Shown in pieces: positions 1 to 12,687 of a DNA stretch of 64,000 nt (position 1 is the first letter of the stretch; each line of letters opens with the position of its first letter). Both the position numbers and the translations under genes were made by a program. Source of the DNA: Tachypleus tridentatus (lineage: Eukaryota; Arthropoda; Merostomata; Xiphosura; Limulidae); contig NC_134828.1 of assembly GCF_004210375.1 (NCBI RefSeq), positions 25,040,400 through 25,104,399 on the forward strand, read 5' to 3'. The notes beneath the pieces are model-generated. The model saw nothing but the letters and a program-made list of their open reading frames with translations, had not been told where the DNA came from and ran no database searches.

Positions 1-658
1 ACTAATAAGACTAGGCCTCATCTATGTACCACAATCTAACGAATTCGTTAGAGGTGGAGATGTGTAGTTTTAGTACTGTTTCGGTACATTATACAGAAAT
101 TCTGCCCTGTCTACTGAAAGAGAAATACAATAATTTATCATTTAACATCGTACTTGTTTTTAAAACGTAATGTGGAGTTTCTTAGATATGTGTGCTGTAT
201 CCGTGGGTTAGATATATGTGAATGTGTGATATATATCTATATATACGTATTAGATACATGTGTGCTAGATATATATGAATATGTATTACACACATATGCG
301 TATTAAACGCGTGCGTGTGTATTACATATTTATGTATTAACTACTCGAGTCAGTTCGAGAGATTATTGTAAATCACAATTTGAGAATATTCAGGAGGAAC
401 TACACAGCACGTGCATATATTTGTTCAGTTTATTTGAAATGTTATTTTCGCAGCTGTTTGACATTATTGGGGAATAAAAGATCTCAACACTTATAGATAG
501 CGTTCCATACAATTCTATGGCGTCTGTTGAATCAGTCGGTTACTAATAACGTCATTTATTTTTAGGTTTATAATACTAGTTTTACCCTTCAGTTTGGTCC
601 TACGTTAATTTATCACTCGTTTTCCATCAAGCTTTATAAAATCTGTACACTTGTCGAG
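1..658. other. AT-rich DNA without a gene
   Basis: No exon with convincing coding and splice features is seen. A run of alternating TA/TG dinucleotides with short near-repeats (about 205-330) is microsatellite-like. Confidence 0.6.
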
Positions 659-1776
659 AGCATTTTGTCTACCAATACTTCCAAAGCATTTTGTCCACCA
701 ATACTTCCAAAGCATTTTGTCCACCAATACTTCCAAAGCATTTTGTCTACCAATACTTCCAAAGCATTTTGTCCACCAATATTTCCAAAGCATTTTGTCC
801 ACCAATACTTCCAAAGCATTTTGTCTACCAATACTTCCAAAGCATTTTGTCCACCAATACTTCCAAAGCATTTTGTCTACCATTACTTCCAAAGCATTTT
901 GTCTACCAATACTTCCAAAGCATTTTGTCTACCATTACTTCCAAAGCATTTTGTCTACCATTACTTCCAAAGCATTTTGTCTACCATTACTTCCAAAGCA
1001 TTTTGTCTACCATTACTTCCAAAGCATTTTGTCTACCAATACTTCCAAAGCATTTTGTCTACCAATACTTCCAAAGCATTTTGTCTACCATTACTTCCAA
1101 AGCATTTTGTCCACCAATACTTCCAAAGCATTTTGTCTACCAATACTTCCAAAGCATTTTGTCTACCAATACTTCCAAAGCATTTTGTCCACCAATACTT
1201 CCAAAGCATTTTGTCTACCAATACTTCCAAAGCATTTTGTCTACCATTACTTCCAAAGCATTTTGTCCACCAATACTTCCAAAGCATTTTGTCTACCAAT
1301 ACTTCCAAAGCATTTTGTCCACCAATACTTCCAAAGCATTTTGTCCACCAATACTTCCAAAGCATTTTGTCTACCAATACTTCCAAAGCATTTTGTCTAC
1401 CAATACTTCCAAAGCATTTTGTCTACCAATACTTCCAAAGCATTTTGTCTACCATTACTTCCAAAGCATTTTGTCCACCAATACTTCCAAAGCATTTTGT
1501 CCACCAATACTTCCAAAGCATTTTGTCTACCAATACTTCCAAAGCATTTTGTCTACCAATACTTCCAAAGCATTTTGTCTACCAATACTTCCAAAGCATT
1601 TTGTCTACCATTACTTCCAAAGCATTTTGTCTACCAATACTTCCAAAGCATTTTGTCTACCAATACTTCCAAAGCATTTTGTCCACCAATACTTCCAAAG
1701 CATTTTGTCTACCATTACTTCCAAAGCATTTTGTCTACCAATACTTCCAAAGCATTTTGTCTACCAATACTTCCAA
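659..1776 (+). repeat. 26-bp minisatellite, about 43 copies
   Basis: The unit reads ATTTTGTCTACCAATACTTC plus CAAAGC (26 bp) and repeats head to tail about 43 times without indels. Variation is confined mainly to two positions: CTAC versus CCAC, and CCAAT versus CCATT. Because 26 is not a multiple of 3 and the unit has no stop in any plus phase, all three forward frames stay open for more than 360 codons. These open frames are by-products of the repeat and I do not call them genes. The array starts and ends abruptly in unique sequence. Confidence 0.95.
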
Positions 1777-1900
1777 GAAACGACCTAAACTTCTCTACCT
1801 GACATCCACTTGTCACTCTTTCATCTTCATGTGAAATAGAACTAAACACTGAGTCCGATAACGAGGCATTACAGAGATTAGTTTACATAAAGTAGCAGAA

Positions 1901-2255
1901 GATTATATCTTATATCGTGCTGTGCTAATCTTACCTAGAAAATGATATTTTATATCGTGCTGTGCTAATCTTACCTAGAAAATGATATCTTATATCGTGC
2001 TGTGCTAATCTTACCTAGAAAATGATATCTTATATCGTGCTGTGCCAATCTTACCTAGAAAATGATATCTTATATCGTGCTGTGCCAATCTTACCTAGAA
2101 AATGATATTTTATATCGTGCTGTGCTAATCTTACCTAGAAAACGATATCTTATATCGTGCTGTGCTAATCTTATCTAGAAAATGATATCTTATATCGTGC
2201 TGTGCTAATCTTATCTAGAAAATGATATCTTATATCGTGATGTGCTAATCTTACC
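1901..2255 (+). repeat. 40-bp minisatellite, about 9 copies
   Basis: The unit contains ATCTTATATCGTGCTGTGCT followed by AATCTTACCTAGAAAATGAT. Spacing is exactly 40 bp, for example between 1921 and 1961. Point variants include TATTT/TATCT, CTAAT/CCAAT and TTACC/TTATC. It lies 124 bp after the 26-bp array but shares no sequence with it. Confidence 0.93.
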
Positions 2256-2259
2256 ACGG

Positions 2260-2411
2260 TCTAACCTTTAGACCCCCAGTGGCTTAGCGGTATGTCTGCG
2301 GCCTTACAACGCTAAAAATCGGGTTTCGATACCCTTGGTGGGCAGAGCACAGATAGCCCATTGTGTAGCTTTGTGCTTAATTCAAAACAACAACAACAAT
2401 CTAACCTTTAG
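2260..2411 (+). mobile_element. SINE-B (short tRNA-derived SINE) with target-site duplication
   Basis: This is the clearest copy of a second SINE family in the window. The 128-bp body (2272-2399) starts CCCCAGTGGCTTAGCGG (box A-like), has a box B-like GGTTTCGATACC, continues CAGATAGCCCATTGTGTAGC and ends in (CAA)n. It is flanked by a perfect 12-bp duplication TCTAACCTTTAG at 2260-2271 and 2400-2411, which proves insertion. Its last 40 bp resemble the 3' end of the larger SINE-A family. Confidence 0.9.
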
Positions 2412-4127
2412 CACAAAACACTAGCTTCTTGGAAGACTCGCGAACCCAGACACTACTAACATCTATCTTTTTTCATACGACGACATTTCGATTACCTCTA
2501 GCATCCCTTTATATTATAGTCCTTGACTAATGGTCAAAAAAGCGCCAGGTTTCATCTTCTTTAGTAAGGAACACAATCCCGTGACAGAAGCCTACACAGG
2601 TCTTGTACGACTGCGTTCCAGGTCATGATGGTAGGCGACGCGGAAAACGTAAGCTCAACGGAGATTTCTACACACGGTAAGGGAATGTTCGTATTTTCAA
2701 AAGACGCCTAAAAACACCAGAGACATTTAGTCTGACATTTTGAAAACGTTTTTTTTTTTTTAATACGAACCTTTTGCACAAAATAACAATATCCTGAGAC
2801 ACATTTGGACCGTAAGTAACAAAATTTTGTTTACTAGTGCGTGTTTTGTTGTTTGTTTGTTTTCATATGAAAATTTTAAAAAACTGAGGATTACTTTGTG
2901 GCATGATACACAACCATGGGTGTTATGTCTGCCAGTAATATTTTCATTAAAGATAATATAGAAAACTCTTAAAAACATCTTCAAGTGAGGAATATCAATC
3001 CTGTTCAACCATTGTGAAGACAGTCAAGGAATATTACATCCGTTCAGCCATTGTGAAGACAGCCAAGCAGTACTAAATCTGTTCAACCATTAAAACAGTC
3101 AAAGAATATTAAATTTGTTCAATCACTGTATCGTCAGTCAAGGAATATCACATCTATTAAACCACTGTATAGCCAGCCAGTCAAGGAATATTACATCTAT
3201 TCAACCACTGTAGTCAGCCAGTCAAGGAATATTACATCTATTCAACCACTGTAGTCAGCCAGTCAAGTATTATTACATCTATTCAACCACTGTAGAGTCA
3301 GCCAGTCATCTGTTTTTCTGGCTGTAATCATTATAGTCGTACAGTACTGTCTAGAAAACAGTTTAGATTCAAATATATTTCTGGTTTTTACTCACACGAT
3401 TGATACTTTTTGTGTGTACTTTACATTTTATGAAAGTGGAGATTTACGATCTGTATTATGTGTCCAGATTGTTTTCCTGCACCAAGCTAAAACAAACAAG
3501 AGACTTGTATTATCATATTATTGTTATTATTTCGGTATGGTTTTATATATTGGTTTTCACTCAAACTTAACTCACCGGACTCCATATCGGAGGGTTCAAG
3601 GATCGAGTCCCGATATGGCACTGAGACTTTTAACTGCGTTGTTCGTATAGTTGCGCCGGTCCATTCATCATATCGATGGCGAGTAGCAGTGTAGGCTTCC
3701 CGGCGAGTTGGTTAGGGCTATGCTTAAACCTTAGAAATCGTTTATCTGGCCATTTAGCTCATGTGGAGTCGTACTTTATACGGATACCAACACCGTAACA
3801 CTTTCCGTACCTGCATACGAATACGTTTCAACCCTGTTAGATATGATATTTTTATGGAAGATGGTGTTTACATCTCCAGAAGGTTACTGTAAAAATAACT
3901 TATCTTTTTCCACCAACATCAGCCTTAGTAACTGATTCTCAACGACTTTAATACATTACTTCAACAGTGTTATATCTCAAAATCTTTGAAAAAATAGAAA
4001 CTAATCTGTTTTTCTTCTTTTGTGTTAGATCTAAAGTAAATCAACTAATTCCATTTCGTTGTAATTTAACCTATAATTTAATCGAAATAACCCGCACAGA
4101 CAAAACATGCGGAAACAAAAATATATT
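2412..4127. other. No gene recognised; contains a degenerate tandem repeat and a tRNA-like relic
   Basis: Apart from the separately listed repeat at 2995-3310, I see nothing coding. At 3580-3620 a 9-bp stem (CCATATCGG/CCGATATGG) encloses GGTTCAAGGATCGAGTCC, which resembles a tRNA T-arm/box B. It is probably the remains of another SINE head. Confidence 0.5.
2995..3310 (+). repeat. Degenerate minisatellite, about 41-50 bp units
   Basis: Units contain GTCAAGGAATATTACATCTA then TTCAACCACTGTAGTCAGCC. The right-hand units (about 3165-3310) are nearly identical with a period of about 41 bp. The left-hand units are diverged and variable in length, as if the array grows at its right end. Confidence 0.8.
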
Positions 4128-4412
4128 GCCCGGCATGGCTAGGTGGGTTAAGGCGTTCGACTTGTAATCCGAGGGTCGTGGTTTCGAATCCCCGTCGCAC
4201 CAACCATGCTCGTTCTTTCAGCCGTGGGGGCGTTATATTGTTACGGTGAATCACACTATTCGTTGGTAAAAGAATAGCTCAAACGTTGGCAGTGGGTGGT
4301 GGTGACTAGCTGATTTCCTCTAGTCCTACACTGCTAAATTAACGATGGCTAGCGCAGATAGCCTTTGTGTAACTTTGCACGAAATTCAAAGCAAACAAAC
4401 GAAACAAAAAAA
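4128..4412 (+). mobile_element. SINE-A, full length
   Basis: It has the tRNA-like head from GCCCGGCATGG, box B (GGTTTCGAATCC, one insertion) and an AAAC-rich tail. Flanks AACAAAAATAT/AACAAAAAAAT form an imperfect target duplication. Confidence 0.9.
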
Positions 4413-5857
4413 TACGTAAAAACCTAAGTCATGAGTGAGTTATTAGCATTCAAAAAAGGTTGAAGATGGTCCAGTTTTTCAACTATATACCAATGGAAAG
4501 ACGAATCTGTTGTGTAAAAAACAGTTCAACAAATCTGAAATTATTAGAGAACCTAATTCAGCTTATTTCTCAACACCGAAACTCTATCCAGAAATGTAAA
4601 GTGTTAGTTCTAATGTAAAAGATTTTCCTTATTTTTATGTCAGATCTAACGTAAAATATCTTTCTTATTTTTCCAACACAAAATAATGTTCTATCTTTGA
4701 ATTTACTGAGCCAGTGGAGTATAGGGGAGGCGTAATTGTACAAATTCAAGTTGTGTACCTACGGGAAGAAAACAATGGTTCCAATTCAGATTTATAGTCT
4801 TTACTGTCACAATTCAATCGTCATGTACCCCGTCGAGTCCTCACAAAGTCGGGAGCCTGGCACGTGCTCGAATACAAACCTAAGGTTGTACCATCGAGCT
4901 AACCAATTACATGGATCAGTTCAAGATTTCAACTTGATATTATGATATATATATTTGTAATTAAATTACTTTGTTTAAACTACTTTATGAAAAGAAACAC
5001 TTGTCTGTAGAATATTTTAAAATTGTTTGAAATCATTAAAATAAAAATATATGTGTCGTTTGTCCCAGTATATATTTAAATTTTTCTATCTATAACCTGA
5101 CTGCCCATCTTATGACAGGAAATAATGGCTAATCGTTCTTCACAAAATTATATCTAAATAAATGTTTCATGAACATGTTCCAAAAAATTAATTATAATCC
5201 AGTAACAATATATATATATGCATTTCACGAAAACAATATTTTTGTGTGTATATTATGTATTTTATATGTATTTAAGTATTGCTGGATCATCATTTTTGAC
5301 TTCTGTGTAATTTTAATGTTCTTTTTGACAAATCCTTTCAGATCGGTACATGCGAAAAACTGATTCTCAAAGACATATACCTACTGGTCAACTGTATGGT
5401 CGTGCAGCTTATTAATTTTGATGTTAATAACAGTAAATGTTATTACGAATTTTCTGGTCTTCTCTTTGAACTGTCTTCCTAGTTTTGGCTTTGTTAGCCT
5501 GTTGAGCAAAAGTGCGATTTAATTTCGTTATTTTCAAAATTGAAATGTGCTGCGGGTAAACCATAAAGTTGTATCTGAGGTTTCCAACTGCACAAAATTT
5601 GGTGATGTTGCGTTAGTGTGTCTCCTTGACAACCAAGTAAACGCAATGGGAAATTTCAGTCAATGATAATGATTAGGGGGCGCAAGCAATATCAAGCGTG
5701 GGGCGCGCGCATACCTAGTTTGACATTGGCGTGACAGATATTTCGTCTTTGTACAGTACATGTGTCTGCCTGCCTGCCTGTCTGTCTATCCGTCAGTTTA
5801 CTGTTGATATATATTTATTTATTCGCAAACCAATCATATGTTGTTTTTTTTGTTCCT
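4413..5857. other. AT-rich DNA without a recognised gene
   Basis: Only short reading frames of random appearance are present. CCTGCCTGTCTGTCTATCCG at about 5770 is a short (CTGT)n tract. Confidence 0.5.
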
Positions 5858-6404
5858 GGCCCGGCATGGGCAGTTGATTAAAGCATTCGACTCGTAATCC
5901 GAGGGTCGCGGGTTCGAATCCCCGTCACATCAAACATGCTCGCCCCTTTTAGCCGTGTGGGCGTTATAATGTGACAGTCAATCCCACTATTTGTTGGTTA
6001 AAAAGTAGCCTAAGAGTAAGCGATGATGACTAGCTGCATTCCCTCTAGTCTTGGCCCGTCATGGCCAAGCGTATTAAGGCGTGCGACTCGTAATCTGAGG
6101 GTCGCGGGTTCGCATTCCCGTCGCGCCAAACATGCTCGCCCTCCCAGCCTTGGGGTATTATAATATGACGGTCAATCCCACTATTTGTTGGTAAAAGAGT
6201 AGCCCAAGAGTTGGCGGTGGGTGGTGATGACTAGCTGCTTTCCCTCTAGTCTTACATTGCTAAATTAGGAACGGCTAGCACAGATAGCCCTCGAGTAGCT
6301 TTGTGCGATATTCAAAAAACAAACAAACCCTCTAGTCTTACACTGTTAAATTAGGGACGGTTAGCGCAGATAACCCTTGTGTAGCTTTGCACAAAATTAA
6401 AAAA
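5858..6404 (+). mobile_element. SINE-A interrupted by a younger SINE-A (outer copy)
   Basis: The outer copy runs 5858-6040 and resumes at 6328-6404. The break lies in its conserved CCCTCTAGTCTT segment, which is duplicated on both sides of the inner element. Rejoining is implied by the order of the segments. Confidence 0.9.
6041..6339 (+). mobile_element. SINE-A nested inside another SINE-A
   Basis: The inner body (6053-6327) starts GGCCCGTCATGG and ends AAACAAACAAA. Its 12-bp target duplication CCCTCTAGTCTT (6041-6052 and 6328-6339) is part of the outer SINE, so it inserted later and in the same orientation. Confidence 0.92.
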
Positions 6405-6469
6405 CAGTGGGATTGACCGTAACTTTATAACGCCCCCACGGCTGAAAGGACAAGCATGTTTGGTGCAGA
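6405..6469 (-). mobile_element. SINE-A fragment, inverted
   Basis: A 65-bp piece (GTGGGATTGACCGTAAC through GCATGTTTGGTG) matches the middle of SINE-A on the minus strand. It abuts the tail of the outer copy with no linker, giving a small inverted pair. Confidence 0.85.
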
Positions 6470-8933
6470 TAAGAAAAAAAATGTTGTTTTTCTCTAACAA
6501 AACCAGATTATTCAAGTGAAGCTGTACAATCAATCTCTACCTATGGACAGAGCCTGCTTTTACATAACAGCTGTACGTTTTTGTTTTAAAATCAAATAAT
6601 CAAGTACATTTAATGTAATGAAATGCTAATTTCATGGCTGTTTATGAAGCAAAACTATGTGGGCTCTTCTATCACAGAAAAGAGGAAGTGTGGTGCCAGC
6701 CGGTGGGTGACTGTGTGCACAACCCTTATATTTGCTTACCGAAACGGAACTCTGCATTCAGCAACGATTCATGTTTCGTCTGATAATTTCCGACTTTTTA
6801 AACAATCGTTTACTCTTTTTTTTATCGCTCGTTTCACTGTCGGAAACGCTATTGTTTTAGTAATATGACAAACAATGAACTTGGTTTGTTTACTACGGTA
6901 ACATATACGACTGTAGAAAGTATACCGGCACTGAACGAACCAGCGGTTTGCGGACAGTCAGAATGAACAGTTTGGGGAAAGTTAGCGAACGTTTTTTTTC
7001 TTCTTCTGTATTATCATTATATAAACTCGTACACTTGCCAATTCTTCACAAAACCAATAAATTGGGTAAAAATGAACAACTAAAGAAAGTGAACCTCTTG
7101 GGTTAAGACTACCAGATAATGGTGACGGATTCAGGTAGAAGAAACGGGTGATTTGAGTTCTCACTGGCTTATCACGACATGAAGAGCAAAGTGGTGTCAG
7201 AAATCGTCTAAAACTGTACATTACTGAATGGAAAATTACAGACTCTTCTGATTCCCAGTTCGCGTGCAGCAAATTTTACGACAGGAAATCACATGCGATA
7301 AACACGTCACGTCCGTCTTTGAATAATCAAGCAGACCCTTACTGGCTGAGAAAGACAGCATGTAATTCAATACTTACATACCATCAAACGACAAAATACT
7401 GCACTCCCACCCACCTTCCAAATAGCAGTTGCGGAGTCTAATGAAAGAGTTCCGATAGTTGTAATACATCTTAATACCGTCTGATTGTACTTTTATCCAT
7501 AATTTACAACCCTTCAACACTGATATCAAACCTGAATGAAACGATGTCCTACGAGATAACCACGCCTTAGGAAAATAGGCTTAACTATTATTTACTTGAG
7601 TTTGTAACATATGTGCTATCATGAATCTTATTATTACTTGCTATTCATAAACAACAAACTTGTTATGCATAATTCACTTATAACACATACAAAATACGAG
7701 ATCTTACCTATATATATATATATACATGAGTTGATTTGTATGTTAAAGGTGGCGACAGTTTATAAGAATGACGCTTTGCAACAGAACTTTCAAAAATAAC
7801 CAACTGTGTACTCTCGTGGACGGTTCCACATGATCATTATTGAATTGGGGTATCATTCAGGTTATATTAGCTTTGCATATTGTGCATACAATTCGTAGAA
7901 TGTAGATCACAAAGCACCCGTCTTCAGTTTCTACAGTACATTCATGTAAATCATGAAGAAACGGCCGATTTCGTTCCGTGGGAAAATTAGGATATATTTT
8001 ATTTGATCTTATCTGAAAACTCAATGTTGTTATTACTATGCACCAGTAGGTGGGGCTAGTGGACAGTGTGCGCATGGGAATTGTTTTAACAAAACCATAC
8101 ATAACAACGTTTTAAAGCAAAGACATTTCAAAATGGCTACGTGTTACCGCTTTTCAAACACTAGAACACTTACGTAAGTCATTCACTTTGCGTACACCGC
8201 ATACAACATAAAATGTACTTGAATCTATGACAACGTATTACTTACTGTTTCTAAATATTATACAACTTAGTAAGACATCACCATGTATGTACATCACCAT
8301 GTATGTAAGTCACCATGCATGTAAAACACCATGTATGTACATAAAATGTAGTTTAATACTTTGTCGCTAATCAATTTCAAATATTACTCGAATTTTGAGA
8401 GGAGAGATTTTAAGAAGCGTACGTACAAATACAATGAAAATGAGCTGATACGACAATTGGAAAACAACAATACACTTATATGCTACACACAATATAAGTA
8501 TTATTCAAACTAACACTAAATGTAGGAACTGTACACAAAGCTAACACTTTATTAATTTTATGCACAAACAATATACATAAATCTACAACATACTTTTTTC
8601 TCAAAACAATATATATATATATACATAAATATAATAATTTAAAGGGTAAATTTTAAAAAAAAAGAGGAACTTTATCTTAAGAAGCACTATAGACCTCGTG
8701 TTTACAAAACTCACTAATTTAAGAAACATTATAAGTTTTACTCGAAAATATCGTCTTATGTATCAGTTCCAGATAAGAGACGGCTAGCACAAATAGCTGA
8801 AACAATCGCATAAACTTTACACAGTGCACCAATTTGATAAACAAGATTAATTTATTTGTTTTATAATTTATTAACTCGACGAATACTGTAAACATTTCCC
8901 TAAATTAGAAATTCAAACTCATTATAAACAAAT

Positions 8934-8964
<31 letters not shown>

Positions 8965-9464
8965 TTCCGTACAAGCTACGTATAAACATATACAATTCTA
9001 TACAAAGTATAATTATATACAGACTATATATACGTTACTCATAATTCTAAGTCAACTCGCATAAAATAAAAATATTTTTTTCCACATGTTTCAAACCCAC
9101 AAAGATGTTTGCGTTTATCCTAAAAACTTATGAGTGAAAGCTAATAACAGCAAGTAACGTGTCAACTTCATTACATCTATCATTTTTAATGTAGACGAAG
9201 CCTTTCACTCAATCCCAAGACTTATCAGGCCAGCTGAGACACCAGAGACATGGTAGTGGTCTAGACACTATATACATTATGAATTTTCATGAACAACGAT
9301 TGCTATAGTATGAAATAAATTTAATTAATGAATCATGTTTGTTATCAGTTTTATTCAAGGTAATTTTTTCAAGTGCTTAACGAAATATTTAGATATTGTG
9401 TAATTAATAAATCAAACAGCTGTATACAGGGGCGACATATAACAACGAGTTAAAACATTACCAA
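6470..9464. other. Gene-less AT-rich stretch
   Basis: I see no convincing exon, SINE or long repeat. A short array of about 17-bp units (CACCATGTATGTA...) lies at 8278-8342, and TA microsatellites are at 7709-7726 and 8609-8625. Confidence 0.5.
8933..8963 (+). repeat. (AT)n(AC)n microsatellite
   Basis: There are about 23 bp of alternating AT followed by ACACACAC. Confidence 0.95.
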
Positions 9465-12400
9465 ATATACATCAGTTATAGACAGTTAGGTTGTTTTGTT
9501 CATTATTAATTATACATCAGTTACAGACAGGATGTTTTGTTCATTATTAATTATACATCAGTTACAGACAGGATGTTTTGTTCATTATTAATTATACATC
9601 AGTTACAGACAGTTACGTTGTTTTGTTCATTATTAATTATACATCAGTTACAGACAGGTTGTTTTGTTCATTATTAATTATACATCAGTTACAGATAGTT
9701 ACGTTGTTTTGTTCATTATTAATTATACATCAGTTACAGTTACGTTGTTTTGTTCATTATTAATTATACATCAGTTATAGACAGTTAGGTTGTTTTGTTC
9801 ATTATTAATTATACATCAGTTACAGACAGGATGTTTTGTTCATTATTAATTATACATCAGTTACAGACAGTTACGTTGTTTTGTTCATTATTAGTTATAC
9901 ATCAGTTACAGACAGGATGTTTTGTTCATTATTAGTTATACATCAGTTACAGACAGTTACGTTGTTTTGTTCATTATTAATTATACATCAGTTACAGTTA
10001 CGTTGTTTTGTTCATTATTAATTATACATCAGTTATAGACAGTTAGGTTGTTTTGTTCATTATTAATTATACATCAGTTACAGACAGGATGTTTTGTTCA
10101 TTATTAATTATACATCAGTTACAGTTAGGTTGTTTTGTTCATTATTAATTATACATCAGTTACAGTTAGGTTGTTTTGTTCATTATTAATTATACATCAG
10201 TTACAGTTAGGTTGTTTTGTTCATTATTAATTATACATCAGTTACAGTTAGGTTGTTTTGTTCATTATTAATTATACATCAGTTATAGACAGTTAGGTTG
10301 TTTTGTTCATTATTAATTATACATCAGTTACAGACAGGATGTTTTGTTCATTATTAATTATACATCAGTTACAGATAGGTTGTTTTGTTCATTATTAATT
10401 ATACATCAGTTACAGATAGGTTGTTTTGTTCATTATTAATTATACATCAGTTACAGTTAGGTTGTTTTGTTCATTATTAATTATACATCAGTTACAGTTA
10501 GGTTGTTTTGTTCATTATTAATTATACATCAGTTACAGATAGGTTGTTTTGTTCATTATTAATTATACATCAGTTACAGTTAGGTTGTTTTGTTCATTAT
10601 TAATTATACATCAGTTACAGTTAGGTTGTTTTGTTCATTATTAATTATACATCAGTTACAGTTAGGTTGTTTTGTTCATTATTAATTATACATCAGTTAC
10701 AGTTAGGTTGTTTTGTTCATTATTAATTATACATCAGTTACAGATAGTTACGTTGTTTTGTTCATTATTAATTATACATCAGTTATAGACAGTTAGGTTG
10801 TTTTGTTCATTATTAGTTATACATCAGTTACAGACAGGATGTTTTGTTCATTATTAGTTATACATCAGTTACAGACAGTTACGTTGTTTTGTTCATTATT
10901 AATTATACATCAGTTACAGTTACGTTGTTTTGTTCATTATTAATTATACATCAGTTATAGACAGTTAGGTTGTTTTGTTCATTATTAATTATACATCAGT
11001 TACAGACAGGATGTTTTGTTCATTATTAATTATACATCAGTTATAGACAGTTAGGTTGTTTTGTTCATTATTAATTATACATCAGTTACAGATAGGTTGT
11101 TTTGTTCATTATTAATTATACATCAGTTACAGTCAGGTTGTTTTGTTCATTATTAATTATACATCAGTTACAGTTAGGTTGTTTTGTTCATTATTAATTA
11201 TACATCAGTTACAGTTAGGTTGTTTTGTTCATTATTAATTATACATCAGTTATAGACAGTTAGGTTGTTTTGTTCATTATTAATTATACATCAGTTACAG
11301 ACAGGATGTTTTGTTCATTATTAATTATACATCAGTTACAGATAGGTTGTTTTGTTCATTATTAATTATACATCAGTTACAGTTAGGTTGTTTTGTTCAT
11401 TATTAATTATACATCAGTTACAGTTAGGTTGTTTTGTTCATTATTAATTATACATCAGTTACAGTTAGGTTGTTTTGTTCATTATTAATTATACATCAGT
11501 TACAGATAGGTTGTTTTGTTCATTATTAATTATACATCAGTTACAGACAGGATGTTTTGTTCATTATTAATTATACATCAGTTATAGACAGTTACGTTGT
11601 TTTGTTCATTAATAATTATACATCAGTTACAGACAGGATGTTTTGTTCATTATTAATTATATATCAGTTACAGTTACGTTGTTTTGTTCATTATTAATTA
11701 TGCATCAGTTACAGACAGGATGTTTTGTTCATTATTAATTATACATCAGTTACAGATAGGTTGTTTTGTTCATTATTAATTATACATCAGTTACAGTTAC
11801 GTTGTTTTGTTCATTATTAATTATGCATCAGTTACAGACAGGATGTTTTGTTCATTATTAATTATACATCAGTTACAGATAGGTTGTTTTGTTCATTATT
11901 AATTATACATCAGTTACAGATAGGTTGTTTTGTTCATTATTAATTATACGTCAGTTATAGACAGTTACGTTGTTTTGTTCATTATTAATTATACATCAGT
12001 TACAGACAGGATGTTTTGTTCATTATTAATTATACATCAGTTACAGACAGGATGTTTTGTTCATTATTAATTATACATCAGTTACAGATAGGTTGTTTTG
12101 TTCATTATTAATTATGCATCAGTTACAGACAGGATGTTTTGTTCATTATTAATTATACATCAGTTACAGACAGGATGTTTTGTTCATTATTAATTATACA
12201 TCAGTTACAGACAGGATGTTTTGTTCATTATTAATTATACATCAGTTACAGTTACGTTGTTTTGTTCATTATTAATTATACATCAGTTACAGACAGGTTG
12301 TTTTGTTCATTATTAATTATACGTCAGTTATAGACAGTTAAGTTGTTTTGTTCATTATTAATTATACATCAGTTACAGACAGGATGTTTTGTTCATTATT

Positions 12401-12640
12401 AATTATACATCAGTTACAGACAGGATGTTTTGTTCATTATTAATTATACGTCAGTTATAGACAGTTACGTTGTTTTGTTCATTATTAATTATACATCAGT
12501 TACAGACAGGATGTTTTGTTCATTATTAGTTATACATCAGTTACAGATAGATTGTTTTGTTCATTATTAATTATACGTCAGTTATAGACAGGATGTTTTG
12601 TTCATTATTAATTATACATCAGTTACAGACAGTTAGGTTG
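9465..12640 (+). repeat. Large minisatellite, about 42-bp unit, about 75 copies
   Basis: The constant core is TGTTTTGTTCATTATTAATT followed by ATACATCAGTTACAG. The junction between cores exists in a few alternative forms (ACAGGA, TTAGGT, ATAGGT, TTACGT, and the longer TAGACAGTTAGG), so unit length varies from about 39 to 46 bp. Groups of junction types recur in order: a block of about 258 bp is repeated, for example the CAGTTATAG variant at 9772 and 10030. Two identical 61-codon open frames (from 9578 and from 9836) merely reflect this block. No coding role is inferred. Confidence 0.95.
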
Positions 12641-12687
12641 TTTTGTTTTTTCAGTGAAAACTAAAAAAAAATGCCACATTGTTATGC

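Noticed and set aside
651-1834. Three overlapping plus-strand open frames of about 365-389 codons
   Set aside because: They are the same 26-bp satellite in three phases, with no start context, splice sites or non-repetitive domain.
6982-7272. 96-codon minus-strand open frame
   Set aside because: No recognisable domain, no splice context and low-complexity ends (poly-Lys from a T-rich run). Its length is expected by chance in a 64-kb window.
9578-10021. Two identical 61-codon open frames
   Set aside because: They are copies of the 258-bp block of the 42-bp satellite and not genes.
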